Counted from the stretch's first letter, positions 1 through 12,839 are shown. The stretch is 64,000 bases of DNA from Rhipicephalus microplus (GCF_043290135.1 NC_134700.1:238872088-238936087); one strand, 5' to 3'. Numbers and translations: made by a program. The notes: generated by a model not told the origin, from the sequence alone.

Positions 1-149
1 ATTGTGGTACCAGATGGGAGGAAAAACCTTGTGACGAGTCGAGACTGCACTTTGTACCCACATCCTTCTTGCAAACGCTTGGCAAGGGTGTGAAAAATGG
101 GGCGAGTTATATAGTCCGATTGTAATGTAGCATACCCGACATATTCTTC

Positions 150-275
150 GGAGCACGTTAAAGAACCCCAGGTGGTCGAACTTTCCGGAGCCCTCCACCA
201 CACCGTCTCTAGCAATCTAATAGTGGTTTTGGGACGTTAAACCCACGTATGAATAAATAAATAAATAAATAAATA
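150..275 (+). repeat. Ruka-type tRNA-derived SINE, 3' part only
   Basis: The body matches the SINE copies elsewhere in the window: the 'cacgttaaagaacccc' segment, the 'tttccggagccctcc' block and the 'ttttgggacgttaaaccc' end. It finishes in an ATAA-repeat tail. The tRNA-like head is missing, so this is a 5'-truncated copy. The tail is AATA-type rather than the usual TCAA-type. Confidence 0.85.
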
Positions 276-1663
276 TATAAAATATCCTAGAATGAACCTG
301 AGAATCAGTGTTAGTCTGAAATACGTCATGGATGGTGAGTAAATAGCAAATGATAGGGACCTGGATGGGTTATAAAATTACGTGGAAAGGAGTTGGATTT
401 ACCTTGATTGTTATGGGATGAGACTTTTTGCCCAAATTTCTGGGCACGGCTTGTGGCAATAATGGTGCAGTGTAATTCACTCAACGTATCCTCTATGCGA
501 CAGTACTTGACACTCCTTCTTTAACTTCTTTACACGCAGCTACGAATGGTTGGAATCAAGGTGACAGGTAATCAATTTATTTTTTGCTGGTTTGTGACGG
601 CCAGATTCACGCCCTTTTCTCAGACATAGGCACGCTTTTTTTTCTTGGTGCGTGTGTGTTCTTGTTCCAAATTACCCTGGCGTTCACCTCTGTTAGCTGT
701 GGTTTAAGCGTGCGAAGAAAGACACAAACAAACGCGGGACAAGCGCTTACTCCCAACTAAAAGATTTATTGAAAAGGGAATATTTCATACGCAACAAATA
801 AACAACGCATGCGTGTGAAGGCAAATGGACTACCATGACAACACGAGAACAGTCAGTTAACAAGATCAGAAAGGCAATACGGAAACATAATCTAGAAATG
901 GAAGCTCCTTTTCATGTAACATCACCGAAGGTTAGCTGACGCACTCATCTGCTCTTTCTCGTATATGGAAAGCTTCCGTCAACTCACGAGTTAGTTGATT
1001 CTTGCCACGAATAACAACTTCAGTGTCGTAATAGTCAGAATAGCAGCCGCACTCTCCGCAGTGAACCGCGAGATACGATGCCCATCAAGATTTCAAAGAT
1101 GAATCGTGCTAAGAGGAATATCGAAGAAACTACCCGTTTGACTTATATATGTACACTTTACCATAGTTAAACGAAATTGTGTAAAAGACGCCCATGGCGC
1201 AGTCTAAAAACATTTCGCTGTTTTGTACGACATTGCAGAGCATCTCTGTGCATGTGTGAAAAAATTGACTGCAGTTTATTTTTTTGTCTTTCTTCGTGCG
1301 TTTAAACCAAAGCTATACCATCCATATAAACCATGTAGCCCAAGTGTCGATTTTCTTACATTTTTGATGCTTACGCAAAAAAAAATATTTCAGCCATACA
1401 AAGTCACACTTTGCCGTCGTATTTCCATCTGTAATAAGTATTTTTAAAAAAAGTTTTTTTAGTTAATGATACCAAAAGGTAACAAAAAAATGGGGGGGAG
1501 GGGGAATAAAGCTTGGAAACAAATGCAGGCTGGAACCAGCAGCAAAGCTAATGTTTGACCAAGCCAAGTTTTGTTCGTATAGAGCCAAGAAACAAGCTAA
1601 GTTTACCTGTTTCTGATCATTTAAAAGCTTTTATGTCCTAAAACATTCAGCACAGTTGGTGAA
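276..1663. other. No gene seen; AT-rich DNA
   Basis: The stretch has short homopolymers (A and T runs, a G-rich run near 1490) and no reading frame with recognisable domains or convincing codon bias. I see nothing assignable. Confidence 0.5.
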
Positions 1664-1988
1664 AAGCATGCACACCGGCTATCAAGAGATAGCGTCGCGT
1701 GTTGCGCAGTAGTAGTGCGCAGTGCACCCACTTGCGCTCTTCAAAAGGGCCAGCCTGCACGCTACCAGAGAGAGAAGTGCCGCGGGGCTGCCACGAAGAA
1801 TGAATGCTATCAGCCGAGCTGGCTGAGTGCAGCTACCCGGAGATCATGGTGGCCACACTGCTGTCTTGTCCCAGGGCCAATCCCGGACGGGACGCAGGCT
1901 GTTCCCTTTGAAGAGCACAAGTGGGTGCACTGCGCACCGCTACTGCGCAACACGCGGTGTGACCTCTCGATAGCCGGTGCGCGTGCTT
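1664..1988. repeat. Imperfect inverted repeat (foldback), about 94-bp arms
   Basis: The segment 1664-1757 is closely matched by the reverse complement of 1895-1988. Shared blocks include 'gcaccggctatc', 'gtgttgcgcagtag', 'gtgcgcagtgcaccca' and 'gctcttcaaa' (or close variants). The spacer is about 137 bp. Reading frames on both strands here are a by-product of the mirrored sequence. It could be a foldback or MITE-like element; no flanking duplication was identified. Confidence 0.75.
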
Positions 1989-4900
1989 CCTACAAGGTTG
2001 AGAGGAACGCTGCAGCACAGGCTTACGCTTTTATCGCGACAGTCGGGTTTTCACCAAAGTGTATGCCATAATGTCAGGATTACACCTGATACTTTGTATC
2101 AGGACGTGATTGCTTTCGTTATGTTGGATGGTGCTTTGAAGTAACATGAGCTACCGAAATTTTGTTTTGGCTCTTAATCTCCGTTCTTACTTGTTTCATT
2201 GCTATAACCTTAGAATCGGTACTACGGTGTCATGCGAATTCTGTACAATGAACATATCTGATACAAACAATACCTTATTGCGAGTATGGCTTTAAGGATT
2301 CACTCACGCACCGTAACTTATTTCGATTTCTCCTTCACATGTCTGTCTTGGTCCATTTGAATCGTTGTTCCTTACTGCTCGATTCCGGAAGCCGATGCAG
2401 CCATCCTACCGAGAATGAAGACATGAATGTCGACTTGAGAAGTGAGTAACAAGCATTATGTAGATTGCGGGGGGAATCTGTTGCCCGAGCATACTTGTCT
2501 TGCTGCGAGCCTTTTCGCACTTAGAAAGAATGCCAGGAGCATTTTATTTAGAGAATCAACCGTCTAGATCTGATTGCAAATAGGTCACCAGACACATCGT
2601 TCGCGCAAGCGTTTGCAATGCCTTGGTTTGAATAAGGAGTGCTGCCTGTCGTCGAAAAATCAATACTCGAGCGCTCGGACAAATTTAGACTCGGAGACCG
2701 GTGTTCAAGGAGCGCTGCGCCACGTGGTCGTATCAGAAGCCTTGTATTCCGGGCAAGTTTGAAGGCTTGGAGTGCTGCGCTGGTTTATCGACCATCTGTC
2801 TACGGAAGGGTGGTCGACAGATGTCACCAATATTATGTTTCAAATGAATGCGTCAACGCCGGGATCTACGCCTATATGTTGTTGAATAGGGAAAAATAAT
2901 TAGACAGAAATCTTTCAAAGGCGACCTAATTCATAATTCAATATACGTTCTCAGCGGCGGCAGGGCAAGCGCTACAAGTAAAATCTGCTTGAGCACAAAA
3001 ATTGTTGCTAGTTGTGATGCAAGAAAAGCATACCGTATTTCCGCGTTCCATTTCGTGTGCCGGTCGTCACTCATTTAATGCAGGCAAGGCCTTTAGAGCA
3101 CAACGAAATTGCTATTCGACTAGAGCATTCACAGTATGATAACTTAGAACTATATATGACACCAACAAAACTTTGCAAACTCATCAAAACAACAACAAAA
3201 AACTGCGATAATGGTGTGCAAACAATAGCTGTGCAGACTTTTCAGGGCTTTTCCCCACCCTGCCTATACCAATGTCTCTTCGAACACACACCAGATGCAC
3301 GCCTTTTAATACGCTCCTTACTAACTCTAAACGCGTGAAAGCTTCATTACGTATAACAGTGTCTTTTCTGGCATTGTGTAAGTGCACGCATCCCGAATTC
3401 ACAAAATTGCGTTATGTGTGGCGTAATAATACGTGAGAGCACGGAATAAAAAGAAAAAAAATTATGCGGTATTTCTTCTGTACGAATATGCATGCAAGCA
3501 CAATTTCCCTAACTGTATGGGTGTGCCTTCTTTTTTAGAGGTGTAATGTTAATGATAGGCGCTATATTCGAACGACTGGTTGTATGATTCTAATTCACAC
3601 TATTTCACCACAAGCGCATCATAGCATGTGCCCGGGTCCAATTGTGTTGTATTTGCTGACTAATTATAGCATTTGTATACGTGACTTAATTGACTATTGC
3701 TGAGTGAGCTTGTGAGATACTGCAGATGCGCAGCAGCCTCGCGTGATTGGCGACGCACACACGCGTCCGCTTCGTGTCGTTACGCTTGCACAATGGAGAC
3801 ACGGCCGATACATTGATCGCTCACGGTGAGGTGCCAGGTACGGCGACTGGGAAGCATCCCAAGCGCTGGACAGTTATTGACATCTCTAGAATGAAAAGGG
3901 ACGTTGTCTAGAACGACGTGGAATACAATTTATGGTGCGGGAGGGCAAACACCCAGGCACGCAATTCGATCATTCCAGCGACTATAGGCGGCGCAGCTGT
4001 AGGGCGAAATGGCGGACGAGGTGGGGATGTCGCGAGCATGCACGTCAGCGTCGCGGAGCGTGAAGACGCGTTCATTGGTTCATAACTACCGAGAGACTGA
4101 ACTGCGTCGCAGTTTATAACCATGTGACAGCTTTGGAGCAGGGCTTCATGGCGCCACCTGCGTCGCTAGAATGTCGGAATAAATGAGGCAATCAAGAGAT
4201 GCGAAGCAGTGATGCGAAGCAGTGTTTTGACAAATATGTGTAACGCTGTCCCTACGTGCATCCGTACGAACGCACTGCAGTGCACTCCTCTCGCCACAGG
4301 TGTTGGAGCGGTGCCAGGTAGGTTACGCCAGCTGCGCGTTGACTTCACGCTCCCTTCGCAGTGCGTGCTCCCACAACGTCTCCTCTATTTCTTTCAATAT
4401 CAGTGAAAACACGCTTATCAACGGCAGATGCGACAGACGTGTTTCCCCCTCCAATATCATGCGTTTGTGAGATTTCTTTCTTCGGGCTCCTTCTTTGTGG
4501 CTCGAAGCAATGCCGCCGCTGCATCAGAACGCTCTCAAAGTCAGCGCATGCAGTGGGGTTGTAGCAACACTCTCCCACCAGTTGCCCACACAGCGCTAAG
4601 AAGAGCGACACGCTGTTTGAAAACACCGTATCTTTTACAGAGTCAGCATGGCAGCCAACATTATGAACACAAAGAATACAAGATGCCGCCCCACGGATCC
4701 GTATGCAACCGAACAAAAAATTACTTCATATGAGCAGATCACAGGTGGACATGATTGGCTCTCCCCTATGGCCGCAAAGCACTCACGAAGGCTAGGCGTT
4801 GGGCGAGAACCGGAAAGGGCTTCAGGAGAGGGTGCTGAATGGCTGGATCGGGAGCATCTGGTTGGTATTTATAAAATAAAGGCGCTGGCTGAGGTCACTC

Positions 4901-6835
4901 TCTTATCTCGCCTGCCGCGCGCTCGTCGCAGCGCCAACAGTTTCCGCCTCGTTCGGTTTATAGCCCACCGTGCGCAACGTTGCTGCTTCGCATCCCATCA
5001 GGGTTCCCTTTGGGAAGATGGTTTGATCTTTTCGTGCGCTACACATTTTTTTTTTGTTTAGACAGCTTACAAAGGCTAACTGTGAAGTGGCGAAGCATGT
5101 GGGCGAAGGTGCTTCAGCTCTACTAATATGAAACCTGGGGAGGGGTGAAGGATACAGTGTTTAGAGAGATATTTCTTTGAATGACCAGTAGTAACAAGCC
5201 TGAAACTGGGCATGTAGCGAAGGGTGTTTCCGTTCCGCAGACGTCGTCGAAGAACTGCGTTGGAATGAAGCTTACCATAGCGTTCATCTTCTTCCTCTTC
5301 CTCGCACGCGTAGTTTCAGCTCCCTACTGCACGTAAAAAAGGACACGCATTCGTGCTCCAATATCGTCGCCGGCTATTTCTTAGGCTAAATGTTGCCTTG
5401 TTCATTCTTAGTGGGCCGGTGGCAAATAGTGAGAGTTAGCCAGTGTGACTCATGCCCGTTTTTAAGGTATAGTGTGACTACATGACACACCGTCACGACA
5501 GGAGACGCCGGCAAGTCTAGCCCTTGAAGGGATACAAGACAAAAACGAAAACTTGGTTTAGATTGACAAACTGTCCTCCGATTACTCTAATGCCAGATGT
5601 TCCACTATCATAGGTTCATTATCAGCGGAGAAAATCAAAGTTGAATTTTTATTTTAAAATTTTGTGCCGAAACCTTCACTTGTGATGTCAAAAATTAGGA
5701 ACTGTATTTTTTCAATTTTCGCAAAATTGGCTCAACGAACTTTGTTTTACCTTTTTATGCTAGGCCTATGTATGGCACCCATGCATGGAAATGTACCCTA
5801 TTTTTACGGTTTGGAAGCTTCGGAGGACCCAGCAGGCGTCTTGAAAATCTGTGACGTCATAGTGTTTGGTGCGGGAATCTCAAGGCGGTGTCCCCACACG
5901 TAATTTTCTTTTCGCGCGTCTTCTCTCCTACTAAGCGTAGTGTTGCAGCAAGAGTGGTGTTTACGAGATTGGGAAATTGTATTTCACGAATACGCGAAAA
6001 ATCGTTTTGCTCTTTAGTGTCCCTTTAAGGTGCTTCTCATCTAATAACATACTTCAAGATCATGAGGACTGGCGTAGCAGATCACAGGTTCACTTGATGA
6101 TGTGTGCAGGCGTAAATAAATGAATTCATCGAGTTTATAGTGAAATGGCAATTTCCTTTGGAAGGCAAGCCCCTTGCCAAGGCACTTTGCTCGGTGACTT
6201 CGATTGCGAATTATGAGAACTAAAACCCTGTACAAAATGATTCCGCTCAGGTTTCCGCTGTCAGCGGCTTTCTGTCTGTGTTGCCGCACCATGAATTTAT
6301 GTGGAATTGCTCGCCTATTTAGTTTCTTAAGATATACAAAGCGGTAAACCCTAAGTAACAAGATCAGAGGCACAACACTGTGCTATTAATATGTTTTGTT
6401 TTATCATTAATGTTATTATTACTAGTAATATAAGCACAAGGAAAGAAACTCTGAGTAAGATGACGAAGCGTGCTAGCAGTTTTTTCCAGAGAATAAAACT
6501 GTCTGTATGCGTGAACAACGAAATAAATAAAAAAAGCGAAATAGGAGAAAGCATACATAAACATTATTGACAATATTAAGGGATCATTCACACCGATGAC
6601 TCTATGAAGCTGTGCAACCAATGGTATCTTGACTAACTGCAACCGTTTCTGTCAGCTCATTTGACAACTTCAATGTGCTATAGCACTAACCAGTTTATTC
6701 GTTGGGCCTGTGAAAGTGGCCTGTGTGAATCAGCTCCAACACAATTCGCGTACCGCCAACTCACGAATATGCGTTTCCTAGTTTTTTATTATTCTTGTGA
6801 CTGGTGTGCTTTCTTGTTGTTTTTCTTGTGTGCAG
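1989..6835. other. No supported gene; mixed AT-rich DNA with GC-richer patches
   Basis: The patches at about 3720-4170 and 4880-5030 are GC- and CpG-richer than their surroundings, but contain no protein or promoter that I can name. Short frames are not domain-bearing. A small tandem of 'gatgcgaagcagt' lies near 4198-4223. No transposon ends were recognised. Confidence 0.4.
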
Positions 6836-6948
6836 CAACAAACATGCCCGACATGATCACTTCCAAGGAAGTGGTCGTGTCTAAAGCTGGCTCTGACGGC
6901 AGGTCGACTATGTACCGGTCCAAACTACGTGCCTCTTCGCCGTCCTAA
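6836..6948 (+). CDS. Candidate 3'-terminal coding exon, unknown protein
   Basis: A long pyrimidine-rich tract (about 6810-6832) ends in a good splice acceptor, 'cttgtgtgcag', at 6835. The following sequence reads open in one frame for about 37 codons (it begins ATNMPDMITSKEVVV) to a TAA at 6946-6948. A 3'-UTR-like stretch with an AATAAA at 7182-7187 follows. That combination is what a last exon looks like. I recognise no domain, and no upstream exons could be placed. An LTR or other repeat end with a chance acceptor is an alternative. This is inference, with low confidence. Confidence 0.28.
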
Positions 6949-7181
6949 CCTGGGGCCGTCCCCGCTGTCGTGTGAAGAGACTTCTCACATGTGAGCGGGT
7001 CTCGCTTATAGACCTCCGTGAATGTTCTTCAAAGACCCGCCATCATCGTCTCCATCGGTCGTTGAAAAATGCTCAACCAATTGCGTCGTGCCTTACAGCT
7101 GCCCTCTCATTCTCGCCAACCACGTTGAAGACCCCCCTCGGCGGCAGCCACTCTCCCATTTGCCGTGCTCTCGGTGGTGTA

Positions 7182-7187
7182 AATAAA
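7182..7187 (+). terminator. Candidate polyadenylation signal AATAAA
   Basis: A canonical hexamer is followed about 20 nt later by a T/G-rich 'gtgttcctctccctt' stretch. It lies 234 nt after the stop of the candidate terminal exon at 6836-6948. AATAAA is common in AT-rich DNA, so it is only meaningful if that exon is real. Confidence 0.3.
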
Positions 7188-7956
7188 GTGAATCAGTGAA
7201 GACAGCAAGTGTTCCTCTCCCTTACACTTATCCAATGTTCTTGTTACCACAGGATCACATGCGAGGTTTCTCGAAGAAATGAAACAAATCATCGGGTGTG
7301 TATTGCTGAAGGGAGATTGACAATAAAATTTCTGTCTGCCGTTTCCTTGTACGATTTCGGAAGGTTTGTAGCTGAGAAGCCAGAAAATAACGCAAATACA
7401 GACAGCGAGGTGATTTTCTGCGCCAATTTCCACTGGTGTTGAGCCCCGCACTTCTAACGTGTAACAGACTGGCGTATCTTAAATTTAGCCGAGGCTATCG
7501 CATGGCGGGCGCGAAGCGAGACCCCCCTCCTCCCTCCTACTCGGCCGGTAGGTATTTGACAAGCATCGATATGTCAGCTAAAGCTCCTCTACAAATTACA
7601 AAAAAAACGTAAGCATTGCTATGAGCGTTATGTCAGCTCAAGTTTATGCTCACGCCTACTAAAACACAATTCAACGCAGCAGCGCGTTCATACGCCAGCT
7701 CAGTAATTATTGATCAGAGGCGCGAGATAAAAGAGGGGGAGGGGTAAGAAGCCACGCATCTCCGCCGCAAACTTTTTCCATCAGGTTCTTGATAAAGATA
7801 TCTCATGCGAGTCATCTCTTTCAATAAAAATGACCTTTCTCACTTGCAGCCAATCACATCTAACGCTTGAAGGTACGAGATCAAAAGGCGACAAGTAGAA
7901 CAGCGATTACTGTAGATACTGGTGTTAACGAGCATTGATAACATGGTCGCTAATGG
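7188..7956. other. No gene seen
   Basis: AT-rich sequence with a short GC-rich part at about 7500-7550. No protein, RNA or transposon ends were recognised. Confidence 0.45.
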
Positions 7957-8190
7957 ACTCATGAGTCGACTCACTGAGACTCACTCAAATTCGGATCTAG
8001 CCTTTAGTCTGAGGGAATCCGGCTGAGTAATCTTTCGGTGAGTTCAAGCCCTATAGTAAGTTCGGCTAAGAAAATCATTACTGAGTCTGAGTTAGAGAAG
8101 AGTACGGTTGAGAAACATTTTGGCCAGTCTTAGCCCGAGTGAGTCCTAAAGACAAAATATGTGTGGTGAGTGAGTCTGAATGAGCTCTAC
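7957..8190. repeat. Degenerate GAGTC/GAGTGA minisatellite
   Basis: Motifs such as 'ctgagtctgagt', 'gtgagtgagtctga', 'actcactgagactcactc' and 'gagtgagtcc' recur at irregular spacing of roughly 20-40 bp, consistent with an old, decayed tandem repeat. Unit boundaries cannot be drawn reliably by eye. Confidence 0.5.
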
Positions 8191-10471
8191 ATTTTTCGGC
8201 GACTTATGTCCATGATACACGTGCCATCGAACTACTCGGCTCCAGTGCGATGCGTGTGCCGTTGGTACGCGTGTTTTTTCCCCATCTGTCTCTCCTTTCA
8301 GTACCGCTTGTGATAGGAACGACGCAATTCCAAATACGCACACGGTTGCTACACAAAAATGACTACAAGGGCAACAGTGACTCAAATTTATGAATGTCCA
8401 CTTAGCGATGCCGTTCGCGCCACTACCGAATCTGCTGGGATTGCGCATTTCGTACCACGGCCACGGGATCTGCACGCGGTCAATCACGAGGAATAGACGC
8501 AGTTATCAACTACGATCGCTACCTATGGCGCTTGTGTCGACGTCTGACTTCCGCAGTTCCTGATTCGGTGCTCACCGGATGTAATTCAGTTGCGAAAAGC
8601 CTTGCGGTCGATGCGTCGCTGGGATCTGCAGATCTTGCGAAAAGCGGTAACCATCGCTCTTATGTCCTTTTAGGTGAGTGAATGTTTATAGCCTTTCAAC
8701 TGTGTCTAAGGGCACGCTACACTCCTAAATCAAGTGTCTAAGACTGTATGTGTACTGCATGAGTGTTGAGATTGTCCGATATCAAGCTCGTGCAGCATGG
8801 TCATCGGCTGCGGAATAGTTTGAGACCTTCGGTTTTCATACAGCAGTTGGCTTCTTTGCCAGATAGTGGCTGCAGTGGCGGCTGATTGTTATGCTTTCTG
8901 TGGCTCATCTTTTGATATGCTGCAGTGACATTGAAGTGAACCTGAACTATGACCAGACAAAGAAGGTTATCGAAGCCCTAACGAATGTCTAGTATGCGCG
9001 TGTAAACATCCTTGAAAGAATCAGTAGCAAAACGGACATTTTGCGGGGCATAACTGACTAGAAGCAACGCCCACCGAAAAAAGAAGATTCGCTAGATAAG
9101 TCTGCAGGTAACAGCACAACTTTATCGCAACTCAAAATATGCGTAGATGACATCAATGGCGATCTTTCATAATTCTCTGATAAACACGGTTTCAACACAG
9201 TTGACACAGTGAAAGATAACAAATTTCGTGCACATTTCTCACGGGAATATTTATCGAGCCGCATAGCCTGAAAGATAAATTTTAATAATGCGGCAACAAT
9301 TTACCAGCACGGCGATTTCTTGAGCAGATTATTAGGAAGTAAAAAGTAAAACAAAGGAGCACGTAAGAGTTGAGAATGGAGTTGATTTTGTTTCTAACAA
9401 CGCGTAGCAGAAAAATAAATGCTTTGATCATATACCTAAAATGCGTGTTTTTTTGTTTTTTTTGTCTGAGAGCAATATAGGGTGTGCGTGAATATTGAGA
9501 AATGTCCAATAGACATGATGGAGGGACGGCTCAGTTTTTTTTTTGCTCCCGGGCTTCAACGTTGGTAAACGAAGCGTTATCGCTCTTTCGGTTCCCTAAA
9601 GAAAATGTTGTTTGATGCAAGACAAACCTTCTTGAGATCCACTATTTTACCATGTGAGATATAGATGTGCCCATGATCTCATATCCGCATATTGTCCCGC
9701 CTTATAGACGCGGAATGTGGAAAGTTGCCTGGCAGACAGAGTAAAAACTTGTTGAGCGCTGTAGACCATCCACAAGTCAAACACACGGTGCAGGGGTTAA
9801 AGAGCTCACATGGACCGGCAAAAAATCAGCATCTATCAACAGCAAAAAAAAATTGACCGATTTTGGGCAAAGTTAAATATATACGTAGGTGACCCAAGCC
9901 TAAGAGAAGTAGTCTTCCGACTTTCAATGAGCTTTGATCGATTCTGGAGTTGCTGCAATACAAGGTAAACCTGTGGCTCTATACAGACACCTTTCCAAAA
10001 CAGGGGTGGGTTGTGCAGTTCCAACACATTGTGTGCAGGTCTGACAGCTCTAGGCAGGTGTTCCTGCATGCGCGCACACGCACACGCATGCCATGCTTGC
10101 ACGCACAAACGCACGCCCAACTTTGATACCTTCGAAAAGGCCCGTTCAAACTGCTTCCGTTTTTTTTTGTCTTATGTGCAGCCTCATGTTGGCTGTACTA
10201 GAATTTAGTCATCTTCACATGAATTAAGACAGTTGCGAATACTACGCTGTTTCCCTCTGAGTATACATCCATGCAACAACAACAATGACGTTATCTTGTG
10301 TTACTCGAACTTTTCAAGGGATTGTGGCACTACGAGATAAAGCAAGACGGTCTCTTTTAATTTCGACTGTCTCACGTATACGTGGTAGTGAGTCGGCTAT
10401 TGTGCAGCGCTGATAATTTAGCGACGTCTTGAAGCTTTCAAGTACGAACAGGTAACACCGAAAGCCATTCT
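8191..10471. other. No supported gene
   Basis: Unique-looking sequence with low-complexity patches: T runs near 9450 and 9535, and a CA/CG-rich alternating patch near 10070-10105. No domains, tRNA boxes or transposon ends were recognised. Confidence 0.4.
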
Positions 10472-10714
10472 CTATTTCAGGACCCGGAAGCTAGCTTTCT
10501 CTTTCGGGAAAGGCGAGCCGACTTTGCGAAATTGGATTCCCAGGCACTCGTTATTCAGGTAGGAACCGAATGAGACTCCCGTCGAGACCTTGTCATGCAT
10601 GTCTCCGGCAAGATAGCTTAACGAAGTGTCGGGCCGTCTTTCGAGCCGAGATCCGAGAATGTTCCTAACCATTGCGAGCTGATACATGTTGTAAGTGACG
10701 TCTGCTCTAATCAA
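10472..10714 (-). CDS. Candidate coding exon, unknown protein (about 80 aa, ends in TAG)
   Basis: On the minus strand an open frame of about 80 codons ends in TAG at 10472-10474. The peptide is soluble-looking, with a balanced composition and many C/G third positions (segments such as YNMYQLAMVRNILGSRLERR and SFGSYLNNECLGIQFRKV), unlike the AT-biased chance frames around it. The nominal start codon would be TTG, so an exon entered by splicing is more likely than a true start; 'ttgattag' near 10704-10711 is one weak acceptor candidate. I recognise no family. It could be the last exon of a host gene or a fragment of an unrecognised transposon ORF. Confidence 0.33.
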   Translation of the reverse strand: MIRADVTYNMYQLAMVRNILGSRLERRPDTSLSYLAGDMHDKVSTGVSFGSYLNNECLGIQFRKVGSPFPKEKASFRVLK

Positions 10715-10854
10715 ATTTGGCCAGAATTTCGATGTTTACTGCGAAGAAATTCAAGCAGACGTTTCTTCAAGGTCCCCTTCACACAGAAGCAGAGATGAAT
10801 TTGAGTACTAGAAGTGAAAGTTGGTTGAGATCCATCTGCTGCGTGATGCAAGCG

Positions 10855-10925
10855 CACATGGTCCAAATTTCCGGAGACCTTTATTACCGCGTATTTCATA
10901 ACCATACTGTGCTTCTGAGGCGCAA
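10855..10925 (+). repeat. Old remnant of Ruka-type SINE body
   Basis: The stretch around 'gtccaaatttccggagacc' followed by 'accgcgtatttcataaccatactgtg' aligns with the SINE segment containing 'gaaatttccggagccctcc' and 'gcgtctctcataatcatatgg', with many substitutions. Neither the head nor the tail is recognisable. Confidence 0.5.
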
Positions 10926-12583
10926 AACAGCAGATAATAGTAATATTAAAAGTAAAAGATAGGTGAGAGCAGTAGAGGAGTAATCTGCCTTTACGCGCTT
11001 GATATAACCTCTCGTGTTCGCTTTGTAAAGCCTATTCCCGCCAACGTTACCGCGTAAATTCTTACTAAATGTCGGTGTTTTTTAGTAATACTACTCCGTT
11101 CACGTGCTCAGTTCATTGAAATGGCCCACTGGATGTACTTTTGTTGTTATAGCTCGCTTGGTATATATTTATCGTTTCGTGCAAAAAAAAAAGAAAATAT
11201 CAGGTAAAGGTAGCTCTGTTTCCTTGTCGACTTTATTCTACGTCCTTATCTGTTGCACTTGCGCACCTTTCATGAATGCTAACCAACTATAGCACGACAA
11301 CGTGTTTTAGCAATATACGCCAACCTGTGGCTTCTGTTTCATTTGATCGTGCAAGTCGCTATCCGCGGAACATATTGTACAATAAAAGATCAAGATGAGC
11401 CCCGCAAAGATCAAAATTACGGCTGCGCTCCCCTTACCATAATAATCGCCGTTTAAAAGTAACCACGCGGAAACGTGCAGTACTCGGAAGAAAATTATTC
11501 TGCATTATCACATGCACTGCGTGCCAGATTTTCCCGAAGCGGGTCAGAAAGGAAATGCCGTTGAGTGAAGGACATTCGGGGGAATAGCGTTCTAAAAGCT
11601 CTGCCAGTCAGATCATGAGAGCAATGTGTTCAAGTGAGTTCGGAGTAGGAGGAGCTGGGGAAAAAATGAAAGGCAAGGGGTCGGCCAGACGTGCGTCTGG
11701 TTTGCTACTTTACTCTGGGGGAAGGGGGAGCAGGTTAAAAAAAGGAAGAAAGTAGAGGTAAGAAAGCACCAAATAAAGTACATGTGCGCTTGTTCATTGC
11801 ACGCTTACAAGTGGTCGGAGCCACGCAGATAGACCGATTTTGCTTCGACTGACCCCCGCTTGGGGCTTGAGGGCTGGTAAGAGTGATTTTGGAAATAAGG
11901 CACATTTCAGCTGCCTATAAAAGGGGAACCCGGTAATGAAGATATATTTGGGTATAAAGTATGTAACTATTTTCATAATTTGTACAAACGAAGAAACAGC
12001 ACTGTCCCTAGTCGTACCACCTAGCGAGAAACTGATGATGATCATGATAGACTCTATGTATGGCTCACACCCACTCTAGTGGATTGGCAAATAAATAAAT
12101 AATTTAGCAAAATAGTGATCACATAAGAATTGCATGAATAATGATTTCTTGAATAGTCATAAGAAGTTAATGATAATTATTTAGATATTAAAGGTTAAAA
12201 TCACGCTAATTTATTAACAAGTTACCTACTGCGAAACAGAAATACCGGTGACAAAGAGATAACATGGAGGCTCCCAGGGATAGAATGTTTGAAATAACAA
12301 TGTTTAATCTAGTTTGATTAAACACAGTTTTGAAAAAGTTTTTTTCTCAGTTAATTGGAGCGGTTGCATAGTAAGTGATGCTTGATTGTTTCGTCCTAGT
12401 TACAAAATGAGCAATGAGGGTATGGAGCCATACATCTTTTCTCTTTGTTTCTTGTGCGAACAAGTACGCGCACACGTGCGATTTGAAGTAGCATTTATAA
12501 CAGACCCACAATGCTAGCAGGATCTCGATAAACCTTTTTTTACCAGGACACATGTGTTTTGTTTATGGATTGCGCTTGCACGG
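10926..12583. other. No supported gene; AT-rich with ATAA-type tail-like run
   Basis: No protein recognised. Around 12060-12105 the sequence 'ggctcacacccactctagtg' followed by 'aaataaataaataa' looks like the decayed end of another interspersed repeat, but I cannot assign it. Confidence 0.4.
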
Positions 12584-12595
12584 AAGGTGGTTTTG

Positions 12596-12839
12596 ACTGA
12601 TTGATATGTGGGGTTTAACGTCCCAAAACCACTATATGATTATGAGAGACGCCGTAGTGGAGGACTCCGGAAATTTAGACCACCTGGGGTTCTTTAACGT
12701 GCACCCAAATCTGAGCACACGGGCCTACAACATTTCCGCCTCCATCGGAAATGCAGCCGCCGCAGCCGGGATTCGAACCCGCGCCCTGCGGGTCAGCAGC
12801 CGAGTACCTTAGCCACTAGACCACCGCGGCGGGGTGAAA
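12596..12839 (-). repeat. Full-length Ruka-type tRNA-derived SINE
   Basis: On the minus strand it starts with a tRNA-like head containing an A box (TGGTCTAGTGGCTAAGG) and a B box (GGTTCGAATCC). The family body and a short TCAA-type tail follow. It is flanked by a perfect 12-bp target-site duplication, AAGGTGGTTTTG, at 12584-12595 and 12840-12851. The duplication and the pol III boxes identify it as a LINE-mobilised SINE rather than a tRNA gene. Confidence 0.95.

Noticed and set aside
12606..12812. Small 'proteins' containing STRAYNISASIGNAAA (also at 50929-51300, 61849-62076, 62215-62490, 63097-63585)
   Set aside because: Translations of the SINE body; the repeated peptide is a repeat signature, not a gene family.
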